A stretch of 64,000 nucleotides of DNA, taken from positions 124,001 to 188,000 of the forward strand of contig NZ_JACHZB010000009.1 in assembly GCF_014193255.1 (NCBI RefSeq). Reading direction: 5' to 3'. The stretch comes from Rhizobium sp. BK196. Lineage in GTDB: Bacteria > Pseudomonadota > Alphaproteobacteria > Rhizobiales > Rhizobiaceae. This document shows positions 25,770 to 35,500 of this stretch, piece after piece. Made by a program: the position numbers and the translations under genes. The notes below the pieces were generated by a model. It had not been told where the DNA came from. It made no database searches and saw nothing but the letters and a program-made list of their open reading frames with translations. Position 1 is the first letter of the stretch; each line of letters starts with the position of its first letter.

Positions 25770-26063
25770 GTGGCCTTCGTCGTTGCCTTTCAAGCATTGT
25801 CGGAGGTGGTTGGAGGATGTGTCGATCTCCAAAAATCGTTACATAAACCCATCGATGATAAAGAGCCGTCGGACCTTATTTCCGCGGCCGTCATTGGTTT
25901 GCTCCAGATGAGAGCGGAAGCGCATGCCGCTTCTTATTCGACCTGCTGTAATTGTGGCGAACGCGTCGTTCCGACCGGACGGCACCGTGAGGCTACAAGT
26001 TTCAGCGGTGACGCCACGCGCAGCGGGAACCGCCTGGGGCCAACGACGTTGCTCATCAGATAA
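25770..26063 (+). CDS. possible small hypothetical protein (97 aa)
   Basis: A GTG-initiated frame whose first 55 residues read like protein: VGGCVDLQKSLHKPIDDKEP, then SDLISAAVIGLLQMRAEAHA. A CCNCGERV cysteine cluster follows. The last third is Arg/Gly-rich and may be noise. There is no strong ribosome-binding site and I recognise no family. It could be a decayed gene. Its place is the gap after the second importer operon. Confidence 0.3.
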   Translation: MAFVVAFQALSEVVGGCVDLQKSLHKPIDDKEPSDLISAAVIGLLQMRAEAHAASYSTCCNCGERVVPTGRHREATSFSGDATRSGNRLGPTTLLIR

Positions 26064-26469
26064 GGAGCTGACGATATGGTTGCATTTGGCAGGATCCGCA
26101 GGGGTTTCCAGAAAAACGAAGGCCGATCTGGGCTTGCAGGGGCGCTGACGCCTGGAGTTCTTCCATTCTGGAACATCGAGAAAAAACCGATACGGAAAGA
26201 ACGGAAGACTGGCGCGAAGGAGAGGCGCGCGCCAGGTTGCGCGTCACCAGCGCAGCCTGTTGCGACGCTGCGATAGTCCCAGGCTAACCGGTTCGCAATC
26301 CAGCGCTTCGGATACCTGACGGCCCTCTAAACACGTTGGCGCCTCAATAGAACACCGATGATCGGGACGGATCTCGTCGTTTCTCAAAGGCCATGACGAA
26401 CCCGTGGTGCTGGCAGGGAACCAAACGACGGTCCAGAGGTTCGGATCTCAGTCTTAGTGGAGGAAAAGT
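26064..26469. other. intergenic region, no firm gene
   Basis: A 66-codon frame opens at 26076 behind AAGGAG (26062-26067), but its basic, Arg/Lys-rich product resembles nothing I know. The rest of the stretch holds no supported frame. The promoter for the exported protein at 26470 should lie in its last 100 bases; no clear -35/-10 pair stands out. Confidence 0.35.
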
Positions 26470-26805
26470 ATGAACACTGCGCTCAAAGCATTCCTGTTGA
26501 CGTTGGTCACTGGCGCTGCCGCCTTGCCATCTGTCGCTCACGCCCAGGTCGAGCTGCGATTGGGGCCCGGCGGGGTCGAAATGCGAAATCCCGATCGCGA
26601 CCGGTATGCAAATCCGGATGACGATTACGGCCTGCGGCGCCGGTGTGACCCGCGTGATGCCTTAGACAATGCGCGTGATGCCGGTCTTCGCCGACCGCAC
26701 ATCATCGGCGAGACGCGCCGCAGCATCATCGTCGAAGGATTCAGACGCAGCGGCAGGTCTGAGCGCATACGCTTTGCCAATGTCAGAGGCTGCCCGGAAA
26801 TCTAG
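26470..26805 (+). CDS. small exported protein of unknown function (111 aa)
   Basis: GGAGGAAAAGT precedes the ATG. The first 26 residues are a clear Sec signal peptide ending SVAHAQ. The mature protein is small and Arg/Asp-rich: VELRLGPGGVEMRNPDRDRY, then a two-cysteine region (RRRCDPRDAL near the middle, VRGCPEI at the end) that could form one disulphide. Central repeats of the type DALDNARDAGLRRPHI suggest helices. Similar short periplasmic proteins occur in rhizobia, but I know no function. It stands alone next to decayed DNA. Confidence 0.78.
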   Translation: MNTALKAFLLTLVTGAAALPSVAHAQVELRLGPGGVEMRNPDRDRYANPDDDYGLRRRCDPRDALDNARDAGLRRPHIIGETRRSIIVEGFRRSGRSERIRFANVRGCPEI

Positions 26806-26919
26806 GTGGTTCAACATGCCGACGATCATGCCTTGATCCATCAGGGCGGGGAGTAAAAGACCGCTACCGGCGTTTTACGCTTTATAACCACCGTCCTGCG
26901 CCGCCGCGATGGAGACATC

Positions 26920-27227
26920 AGACCGCCTCGGATTGCCGTGCGGCGTAGGATGCGGCGCTGTCTTGCGCCATGCGTGAAACCCGACGACGTCACCGAGCAT
27001 CCCCGTAGCACGGCCGACTTTATATTACCGAGACGCCGCAGCATCGTCCTTGCTTGCCGGCGTCTTGAACGGCATGAGCCAGATCGCCGTGATGCCGAGA
27101 CCAGCAAATCGAGACGGCGCGCAGGCCCGGTGAAATCGCCGATCCCGTCACTCTACGCATCCATGAAGGCTTCGACCGAGAGGCAGTTGATGGCGGCATT
27201 CTTATACCGGAGATCGTCAATCGTCGC
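26920..27227 (-). pseudogene. decayed GH13 glycosidase N-terminus (trehalose synthase/alpha-glucosidase type)
   Basis: Minus-strand frames reconstruct the start of a GH13 enzyme. First comes TIDDLRYKNAAINCLSVEAF, then MDA, a TAG stop (27153-27155) and SDGIGDFTGPARRLD. After a frameshift, GLGITAIWLMPFKTPASKDD follows, and later YKV...MLGDVVGFHAW. These match the first beta-alpha elements of the trehalose synthase/maltose-metabolising group. The original start codon appears mutated (GCGACG at the expected ATG) behind an AAGAAGGGG site. Only the first 100 codons or so are recognisable. It lies near the intact glucan operon but on a separate unit. Confidence 0.75.
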
Positions 27228-27445
27228 ACCCCTTCTTGTTCGAGGCCCCAATGGCGTATGCCGTCGATTGTTCCGGCACCTCCCGTTCTTCGCCGCACCG
27301 GACGAGAGCCGCCAAATGGCTCATCTGTCGTTACTGAAAGCTGCATCGCGTCTTGGACGCCTCACATTGATTCCAACCGTACGAATTCTTGACATCCAAT
27401 AGCTCACCATCAGACAGTGCCGCTTCGTCAGATCATGAGGACTGG

Positions 27446-28978
27446 ATGGGCCCGGCCAACGGCTTCACAATTGTCGGCAGGGCCGCGATCACCGCAGTTG
27501 CCTGCTTATTTGCCGCCCTTTGTGTCGTCCTGGCAGTCTGGCTGCATTCGAGCTATTCGGCGGCGGTTAAAAGCGGCGAGGAACAAGTTGTTGCAACCGC
27601 CAAGATCGTGGTGGCCAATGCTGTCTGGATCAATTCTCTTGCGCGTCAGACCCTTTTTCGAATGGACGATGCTTTCGGCACGGCAATTGGTCCGGATAAC
27701 GGTGATCGCCTCAGACGGCTGAACCTGGCAACGGAGGAGCTGCCAAGTGCAGCGACAGCCTATGTGCTGGCCTCCGACGGCTCGCTAATCTATTCAACCG
27801 ATCGGGAGGGCGCGCCGGCCGACATTGTCGATCGGACATACTTCCAGCGGCTCTCCAATGGAGCGGAAGCCTACACGTCGGCAATGACTGAGATGGCCAG
27901 TACCGGAAGACGCGTCTTCCTGTCGGCAGCCCGCATCGAGCGCGACCACAAATTCGTCGGGGTCGCCGTTCTAGCCTTCGATACCGGACTGTTGCGTTCG
28001 ATCTGGGACGCGTCGCCGCTTGGTCCAGGTTCCACCGTCAGCTTTTTTCGAAGGGATGGCAAACTGATCGCGCGCCATCCCGAACCGAAGGAGATGGTCG
28101 ATCTCGGCAACTACGTGCTGTTTACCGACTATATGCGCAAGGCCACGTCCGGAACCTATAGTTCAGTCTCGCCAGTCGACCAGGTGCAGCGTCTGGTCGC
28201 CTATCGCATTGTCGAGCGCACGCCATTCGTGGCGATCGCCTCCGCCGAGACTTCGCTGATCCTGAAACCCTTCTGGACGGATGTCGCAATCGTGGCGCTC
28301 ATCACCACCCTTGCCCTCGTCGCAAGCCTGGCGGCTGGATGGAAGATACTGAGCCTGGCACGGGCCGACGCCCGTCACACGGCCGAACTGGCAGAAGCGC
28401 TGCATACCAATCAGACCCTCATGCGTGAAATTCACCACCGCGTGAAGAACAACCTGCAAACCGTTATGGCACTTGTGCGCCTGCAGGGCCTCAGGCCGGA
28501 AACGGTACAGAAGTTGAACGACCGGGTTCAGGCCATGTCCGCCGTCCACGAGCAGATGTATGGCTTCGATCAGTTCAAAAGCGTCAATGCCCGCCAGCTC
28601 GTTCCAAGCCTCGCGCGCACGCTTGTTAGGCTTAACGATCGCCCTATCGACTTGAGGTTCGAACTCGACGACATCGAGATCGACGCTGAAAGGGCGACGC
28701 CTTTTGCGCTTCTGCTCAACGAACTGCTGACGAACAGCATGAAATACGCCTTCGCTGATCGGCCTCAGGGGCTAATCCGCGTCCGGCTTTCGCGACAGTC
28801 GAGCGATCTCGTGCTGTTCGAAATTGCCGATGACGGCATCGGATACGATCCGGCCGCGGCAAAGGCGGGCATGGGCAGCCGGCTGATCAAGGCGTTCGTC
28901 AACGAGTTGAGCGGGACCTTCACGATCGAGCGCATGAATGGCACCCTGTTTAGGGCGCAGTTGGCGTTGACGCGCTAG
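27446..28978 (+). CDS. membrane sensor histidine kinase, HisKA_2 type
   Basis: A 510-residue kinase. An N-terminal helix (about residues 11-35), a roughly 240-residue periplasmic sensor region of the dCache type (LRRLNLATEELPSAATAYVL, TYFQRLSNGAEAYTSA), a second helix (WTDVAIVALITTLALVASLA) and a HisKA_2 dimerisation domain are visible. The phospho-histidine lies in REIHHRVKNNLQTVMALVRL near residue 328. The ATPase domain has NELLTNSMKYAF, IADDGIGYD and AGMGSRLIKAF. GAGGAC sits five bases before the ATG at 27446; an in-frame TTG at 27389 would be longer. No response regulator adjoins it. In alphaproteobacteria this family often feeds the general stress response. Confidence 0.88.
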   Translation: MGPANGFTIVGRAAITAVACLFAALCVVLAVWLHSSYSAAVKSGEEQVVATAKIVVANAVWINSLARQTLFRMDDAFGTAIGPDNGDRLRRLNLATEELPSAATAYVLASDGSLIYSTDREGAPADIVDRTYFQRLSNGAEAYTSAMTEMASTGRRVFLSAARIERDHKFVGVAVLAFDTGLLRSIWDASPLGPGSTVSFFRRDGKLIARHPEPKEMVDLGNYVLFTDYMRKATSGTYSSVSPVDQVQRLVAYRIVERTPFVAIASAETSLILKPFWTDVAIVALITTLALVASLAAGWKILSLARADARHTAELAEALHTNQTLMREIHHRVKNNLQTVMALVRLQGLRPETVQKLNDRVQAMSAVHEQMYGFDQFKSVNARQLVPSLARTLVRLNDRPIDLRFELDDIEIDAERATPFALLLNELLTNSMKYAFADRPQGLIRVRLSRQSSDLVLFEIADDGIGYDPAAAKAGMGSRLIKAFVNELSGTFTIERMNGTLFRAQLALTR

Positions 28979-29096
28979 GCCACGTCTGACCTGAATTACC
29001 CTTTGGCGCCAGACGCCTGCGCGCCTCCTCCCAGATCGTTGAGGATGTGAGATCTCATTCGCTCCTTCCGGGACCAGATGCGCGACGGCCTTACGA

Positions 29097-29324
29097 TCAC
29101 GATGGCAAGGCGTCCTTGAACCGGACGACGGCTGCCAGGGTTCCAGCGTCATCGACGATCTCGAAGCACTGCCCGTCGAGTTCCCGGCCGGACCTCAACC
29201 TCTCCGCCATGGGGTCGCGCGCACCGGCCTTGGCCTCCTCGATGGCAACAGCAAGGCGCGCGCAATCGCTTCCCTCCTTATCCAGATCAGATCCTCGCCG
29301 TCACGTATTAAAAAAATACCGCAT
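29097..29324 (-). pseudogene. frameshifted DUF6894-type small protein
   Basis: From ATG 29324 the frame reads MRYFFNT and then meets a TGA. Seventy-six codons later the same frame ends properly, after a strongly family-like tail: DKEGSDCARLAVAIEEAKAG, then ARDPMAERLRSGRELDGQ, CFEIVDDAG and FKDALPS. In the gap, the missing IRDGEDLI appears in another frame. Two small deletions near 29307-29313 and 29290 that together equal three bases would explain this. The gene is therefore interrupted for about eight codons. It lies 28 bases downstream of the Crp-like gene on the same strand. Confidence 0.7.
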
Positions 29325-29352
29325 GCTTCACTCTATCGGAGGCCGGCGCCGC

Positions 29353-30084
29353 TCATGCCGGTTTGTGATTGCTCAAGCGGCTCCCGATAAGCCGTTCGAA
29401 TTCCTGTTCGGGAATCCCATAGGATCCGGCCGCAAACACCTCGAGACCGGCGCGATTGCGAATGACGACGGAGCCGCGCACGGAGCGGATCAAACGATGC
29501 CCTTCCAGGACATGCAGGGCCGCCGTCACGCCGGGGCGCCTGGCCCCGAGCATCAGCGCGATATATTCATGGGTGATCGCCATCTCGTCGCTGCGAAGGC
29601 GATCGTGACACATCAGAATCCAACGGGCGAGGCGCTGTTCGAGCAAATAGCGAATATTGGCAAGCGCGGTGAAGGCGACCTGCGTGGCAAAGATATGCAT
29701 ATATTTGACGAGCGGGACTTGGAAGGTAGAGCTCTTCATCGTGGCCTGCCGCATCGCCTCGATCGGCACCCGGTAGCCCGAACCGGCGATGTTCATCTCG
29801 ACGACATAGGGAACGACATTGTCGCCAATGATGGTGGCGGTCGGCACAAAGCCTTCCCAGCCGAACATGCCGGCCTCCGCGGTCTCGCCTGTGGAAGAGA
29901 CCGTCATGACCGCTCCGATCCCACTTTCGGGAAAATAGACGTAGTCGAGCTTTTCGCGCGGCTTTGCGATCTGGAACTGAGCGGGAAGATCGACCTGGGC
30001 GAGATACGGTGCAAGCATCGCAAAATCAGGCGGTTCGAGCGCAGTCAGCATGCGGTTTGATATTTGTCTCTGGCTCGGCGCCAT
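29353..30084 (-). CDS. Crp/Fnr-family transcriptional regulator
   Basis: A 243-residue regulator. The N-terminal part is a cyclic-nucleotide-binding-like beta-barrel (KLDYVYFPESGIGAVMTVSS, WEGFVPTATIIG). A dimer helix follows (LLEQRLARWILMCHDRL), then a C-terminal winged helix with the recognition region ITHEYIALMLGARRPGVTAA. The first barrel lacks the classic cAMP-contact RSSE stretch, so the ligand, if any, is unknown. GGGAG lies six bases before the ATG at 30084. It follows the glucan operon on the same strand after 278 bases. Regulation of that operon or of stress genes is possible but not shown. Confidence 0.85.
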   Translation of the reverse strand: MAPSQRQISNRMLTALEPPDFAMLAPYLAQVDLPAQFQIAKPREKLDYVYFPESGIGAVMTVSSTGETAEAGMFGWEGFVPTATIIGDNVVPYVVEMNIAGSGYRVPIEAMRQATMKSSTFQVPLVKYMHIFATQVAFTALANIRYLLEQRLARWILMCHDRLRSDEMAITHEYIALMLGARRPGVTAALHVLEGHRLIRSVRGSVVIRNRAGLEVFAAGSYGIPEQEFERLIGSRLSNHKPA

Positions 30085-30362
30085 CCGTGTCTCCCGACTT
30101 GCCTCTAGCGCGAGCAGCAATCGGCAGCCTCGCTCTGCACCAGTATCGAGTGAACTTTCATCTGCGCTTCTGGTTCCGTAGCAACCACGTTCGCGCGCTG
30201 GCGGCCGCATCGGGTGTGGGTGGGCACGCCGTTTGGCCGAAAGCCGCTCGCTTTGCGCGATCGGGCGATGCCAAGGCAATCGTCGGGGTCGAAACCTGGA
30301 GAAAAAACCCCAAACCCTGGCGCCATGCGCGCTCGAGAGCGACCCGCAGGGCCTCAAAGCGA

Positions 30363-32576
30363 CTAACCGTCCTCATGCACGAAAATCATCGTCGACAGCG
30401 GCGGAAGGTCGACGAGAAGTGACTGGCTGCGGCCATCGGCAGCGACATTGTCGCTGCTGCAATCTCCACCGCTCGTGCCGGTGCCGCCGTAGACGGATGA
30501 ATCGGTGTTGAGGATTTGCCGCCAGTGGCCCGGCACGGGAACGCCCACCCGGTAACCGTGACGCGGAATCGGCGTGAAGTTCGAAATGACGAGAGCGACC
30601 GATCGGCGTTCGCGGTCATAGCGCAGCATGGCGAGCACGGAATTTTCCGCATCATCAGCAATTGCCCATTCAAACCCCGACGGCTCGCTGTCGCCATACT
30701 GTAAGCAGTCAAAATAGCGGTAAATTCGGTTGAGGTCGCGCACAAGTCGCTGCAGGCCGGAATGAGCCGGATCATCAAGCAGATCCCATTCCACTGAACC
30801 GTCGTGGTTCCACTCCGTCGTCTGGCCGATCTCCGACCCCATGAAGATGAGCTTCTTACCGGGATGGCCCCACATGAAACCAAAAAGCGCTCGCAAATTA
30901 GCCATCTTCTGCCAGGCGTCTCCGGGCATCTTGGCGAATATCGATCCCTTTCCGTGCACGACCTCGTCGTGCGAGAAGGGTAGAATGAAGCGCTCGCTGT
31001 AAGCATAGATCATGCCGAAGGTCATCGATCCGTGGTGATATTTGCGATAGACCGGATCCTCAGACATATAATTCAGCGTGTCGTGCATCCATCCCATATT
31101 CCATTTCATGTCGAACCCGAGCCCCCCGTCCTGCGGTGACCTGGTAATGTTCGGAAAAGCGGTGGATTCCTCGGCGATCATCAACGCATGGGGAAACCGG
31201 TCATGGACGATGCTGTTGAGATGCTTGAAGAACTCAATGGCCTCGAGGTTTTCACGGCCGCCGTGACGGTTCGGGATCCATTCGCCAGCCGCCCGGCTGT
31301 AGTCGCGGTAAAGTATGGATGCCACCGCATCGACGCGCAATCCGTCGATATGATAATGCTCGAGCCACTCAAGGGCGCTGGCGATCAGAAAGCCTTTGAC
31401 CTCGTTGCGACCGAGATTGTAGATCAGTGTATTCCAATCCTGGTGAAAACCCTCACGGGGGTCTTCGTGCTCATAGAGCGCCGTCCCGTCGAAACGCGCC
31501 AGGCCCCAGACATCAGTCGGGAAGTGCGCCGGCACCCAGTCGAGGATGACGCCGATCCCGGCGCCATGGCAGCGGTCGACAAAGTAAGCAAAATCCTCTG
31601 GTGTGCCATAGCGGCCGGTTGGCGCAAACAGGCCGAGCGGCTGGTAGCCCCATGAGCCGCCGAAGGGGTGCTCCATGATCGGGAGCAACTCGATATGAGT
31701 GAAGCCCATGTCACGAACATAGGGTATGAGGCGCTGTGATAGCTCGACCCAGTCAAGCACGCGTGCCCCCTCGCTCATGTCGCGCAGCCACGAACCGGGG
31801 TGCACCTCGTAGATGCTGACCGCCTCTGTTTGCTGGTCGGCGCTGCGGCGGGCGTCCAACCAGGCTGCATCGGTCCAGGCGAAGGGATCGGTGGAAGCCA
31901 CGACCGATGCCGTCGAGGGCGCCGGCTCCGCCGCCCTGGCGACAGGATCGGCCTTCTGGGCCAGAAGATTGCCGTACCGATCGAGAATCTCGAACTTGTA
32001 GCGCTCGCCGACGCTCACCTGCGGAACGAAGATTTCCCAGACACCCGCCTGGGGCCGAAGCCGCATCGGATGGCGCCGGCCATCCCAGCTGTTGAAGTCG
32101 CCGACGACCGACACGCGCCGTGCGTTTGGTGCCCAGACCGCAAAGCGCACGCCAACAACGTCGTCGATCGTCATTGGATTGGCTCCAAGCGCACGCGTCA
32201 GACTGTAGTGCGTGCCTTCGGCAACGAGGTGCAGGTCGAGGTCGCCGAGCAACGGGCCAAACCTGTAGGGATCATCGGTCACCTGGATGGCGTCAGGCCA
32301 GTATACCTTCAAATGGTAGGAGGCCAGCTCCGGCAGCACGGCGCCGAACAGGCCCGCCGGATGGACGAGATCCGCCGTTGCAAGAAGCCTGTCACTGTCG
32401 CCGGCGATTAGATCGACGCCCGTGGCCCCAGGCAAGAATAAGCGAACACTATAGCGACCATCGCCGCGTTGATGGGGGCCGAGGATTGAAAATGGATCGC
32501 CATGGCGCCCCTCGATGAGGGCTTGCATGGCATCCGGCCCAACACCGAAGAAGATGTCGGCGAAGTCTGTCGTCAT
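30363..32576 (-). CDS. glgB: 1,4-alpha-glucan branching enzyme GlgB
   Basis: A 737-residue GH13 branching enzyme. The N-terminal carbohydrate-binding modules (CBM48 type) include VGVRFAVWAPNARRVSVVGD and FNSWDGRRHPMR. The catalytic barrel has the nucleophile in GLRVDAVASILYRDYSR, the acid in MIAEESTAFPNI and the third carboxylate in LPFSHDEVVHGKGS. It makes alpha-1,6 branches in glucan built by GlgE. The ATG at 32576 overlaps the treS-mak stop by four bases, so the two are coupled. Length equals typical bacterial GlgB with both N-terminal modules. Confidence 0.95.
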   Translation of the reverse strand: MTTDFADIFFGVGPDAMQALIEGRHGDPFSILGPHQRGDGRYSVRLFLPGATGVDLIAGDSDRLLATADLVHPAGLFGAVLPELASYHLKVYWPDAIQVTDDPYRFGPLLGDLDLHLVAEGTHYSLTRALGANPMTIDDVVGVRFAVWAPNARRVSVVGDFNSWDGRRHPMRLRPQAGVWEIFVPQVSVGERYKFEILDRYGNLLAQKADPVARAAEPAPSTASVVASTDPFAWTDAAWLDARRSADQQTEAVSIYEVHPGSWLRDMSEGARVLDWVELSQRLIPYVRDMGFTHIELLPIMEHPFGGSWGYQPLGLFAPTGRYGTPEDFAYFVDRCHGAGIGVILDWVPAHFPTDVWGLARFDGTALYEHEDPREGFHQDWNTLIYNLGRNEVKGFLIASALEWLEHYHIDGLRVDAVASILYRDYSRAAGEWIPNRHGGRENLEAIEFFKHLNSIVHDRFPHALMIAEESTAFPNITRSPQDGGLGFDMKWNMGWMHDTLNYMSEDPVYRKYHHGSMTFGMIYAYSERFILPFSHDEVVHGKGSIFAKMPGDAWQKMANLRALFGFMWGHPGKKLIFMGSEIGQTTEWNHDGSVEWDLLDDPAHSGLQRLVRDLNRIYRYFDCLQYGDSEPSGFEWAIADDAENSVLAMLRYDRERRSVALVISNFTPIPRHGYRVGVPVPGHWRQILNTDSSVYGGTGTSGGDCSSDNVAADGRSQSLLVDLPPLSTMIFVHEDG

Positions 32577-35500
32577 GAGGGGCTCTCCGAGAGGCGGGTC
32601 AAGATGTTGGCAAATCCATTCAGCGGAATCGGTAGCCATTTGGGGCGATTGCGCGCTTCATAGGCGATTTCGTAAGCTGCCTTTTCCAAAAGGAAGACAT
32701 CGAGGATGCGTCTGACCTCGGCTTCCGAATTGGGCAGATCCGCAGAGGCCGAGAGCGCCTGCACATAGGCCTGCAAGAAGACCTGTTCAGCTTTGGCGCC
32801 AAAGCGGGAAATGACCTCGCGCCGACGTGCGTCATGATGGTCGGAGATCGCATCGTTTTCGAGTTTCGCGGTCGCCGACAGGTAGTCGAGCGAGCGCAAA
32901 AGCCCTGCCACGTCGCGCAGCGGACTTGTCTTTGCCCTGCGTTCGGCAAGATTGCGGGCTGGTTCCCCCTCGAAATCGATGATGACGGCGTCACCTTCCG
33001 TCACCAGGACCTGGCCGAGATGGAAATCGCCATGGGCGCGTGTGAGCAGCGTTCCTTTTGCTCCGTCCGCCAATGCTCCGGCAAGTTCGATGATGGTATC
33101 GCGTCGCTGAAGGAGCGATCCGGCCGGGCCACCCATTCCCTCGTCGATCTCTGCACCGAGGTCGGTGAGCTTGGAGAAGGCGTAGGCAATTTCACCGGTG
33201 ACGGATTTGCGGATGGTTTCAACGTCGCTCTCATCGGCCCGGCGCGGCGAAAAGGCCTCGTCATCGGTCGGCCGGGACAGGAGCACATGCAGTTCGCCGA
33301 GCCGCTCCCCGATCATTGCGACGAAATTGACAAGCGGTCGCAATTGCTCGTCAGCCATCTCGACGGCGACTTCCGTCATGACGATCTCGTCGGCGACACG
33401 TCTGAGGTTGGCGAGCATCCAGTTCCAAGCGTCGCCCTGGTTGCGGATGGCGCCCTGAACGATGATCAGGGTCGAGCGCCGACCTTCGCGGTCGGTGCGA
33501 GCGACTTCGCCTAGCCACGGCGCGGTATGTTCGTAGCCGTGCTGCGTCAAATAGCGGGTCATCTCGACTTCCGGATGAATGCCGACGAAGACATGTCGGA
33601 TCAGCTTGATCATCGCCGCGTCCCCGACAATGAGCGAGCTGTTGGATTGCTCCGCCGATAGCCAGTGGATCGGCATGTCGTCAGACAGCGACAGGCGGTC
33701 GAGCGTGTCAGTGCCAATGAACTCGATCTGCCCCGTGCGTCCGCTGACGACGGACCGGTCGCGCAGGCCTCGCAGGATGCCGCGCGCCATTGTCTCGACC
33801 GCAAATCCATCCGTCAGAAAGCCGACACGCCGGCCCTGCCGGATGCGAGCGAGCGAGAGCTGTTGGCCGAGCACGTTGGGTGGTGTGTCGTCCCATTCGG
33901 CAGCAAGCGGCAGCTGATAGCTCTCCACGTGATCGGGCAACACGGCCTCAAGCTCGCCCAGAACAACACCATCGGCGAAGGGGATAGGTGTGGCAGACAC
34001 GAGCCGAGCCTCCTGAAGCGCCTGATCCTTGGCGCCAAACCAGCGCCGCTTGGACAGGTAGGCCGGTAGGATGTCGCGGCTTAGCATTGCCGCGTGCTGG
34101 GGCTGTTCGACAAGTTCGCTCAGGTTGCGCCGGATGACGACGGTGACGAAGTCGGCCAGTTGCTCGGGCGGCGCCGTGCGCCAGGCGGGGCCATCCGCCT
34201 CGCTGTTGAGCTGGAACCAGAAGAACCCGTAGGGCGGAAGCGTCAAAAGATAGGTGAGCTGCCCGATCGGTGGAAAGGGCGACATGCCGGTGAGCTCTAT
34301 CGGGATGCGGCCTTCGAAAGCCGACAGATCGAGTTCGACCGCCTGAGGAAGGCGCGAGAGATTGGCAACGCACAGGATGACCTCGTCTCCATACTCGCGC
34401 AGATAGGCGAGGATCCGGCGGTTGCTCGGCGTCAGGAACCGCAAGGACCCGCGCCCGAAGGCACTGTGACGGCGCCGCAGCGCCAACATACGCCGCGTCC
34501 AGTTCAAGAGCGAATGGGCGTCGGCCACCTGCGCTTCGACGTTCAATGCCTCGAAGCCGTAAAGTGGATCTGCGACAGGCGGCAAGACGAGGCGTGCCGG
34601 ATCCGCCCGTGAGAAGCCGCCGTTGCGGTCGGGCGACCATTGCATCGGCGTGCGCACGCCATCCCGGTCGCCGAGATAGATATTGTCTCCCATGCCGATC
34701 TCGTCGCCATAATAGACGACCGGCGTACCGGACATCGACAACAACAGCGCGTTCATCAACTCAATCCGCCGGCGGTCGCGCTCCATGAGCGGCGCCAGCC
34801 GGCGACGGATGCCGAGATTTATGCGGGCCCTCTTGTCGGACGCGTAGGTCTCCCAGAGATAGTCGCGCTCGGCATCCGTCACCATTTCCAGCGTCAGCTC
34901 GTCATGGTTCCTCAGGAAGATTGCCCATTGACAGGTTTCCGGAATATCCGGCGTCTGTCGCATGATGTCGGTAATCGGGAAGCGGTCTTCCTTGGCGATC
35001 GCCATGTACATGCGCGGCATCAGTGGGAAGTGGAAGGCCATGTGGCACTCGTCCCCGTCACCGAAATATTCCCGCGTATCTTCCGGCCATTGATTGGCTT
35101 CGGCCAAGAGCATGACGCCCGGATGTGTGGCATCGAGGGCCGCGCGGATCTGTTTGAGGATCGCGTGGGTTTCGGGCAGGTTCTCGTTATTGGTGCCCTC
35201 GCGCTCGACCAGATAGGGAATGGCATCGAGCCGGAAACCGTCAATGCCGGTTTCGAGCCAAAAGCGCATGATGTCGATGAGCTCCTCCATCACCTTCGGA
35301 TTGTCGAAGTTGAGATCCGGTTGGTGGGAATAGAAGCGATGCCAGTAATAGGCGCCGGCGACGGGATCGAACGTCCAGTTCGATTTTTCGGTGTCGAGAA
35401 AGATGATACGGGTCTCGGGAAACTTGTGGTCATTGTCCGACCACACATAGAACTCACGCTCGGGACTGCCGGCTGGCGCTTGGCGGGCGCGCTGGAACCA

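Noticed and set aside
26938..27402. Plus-strand frame of 154 codons
   Set aside because: It is the antisense of the decayed GH13 fragment, and its product is Arg/Pro-rich noise.
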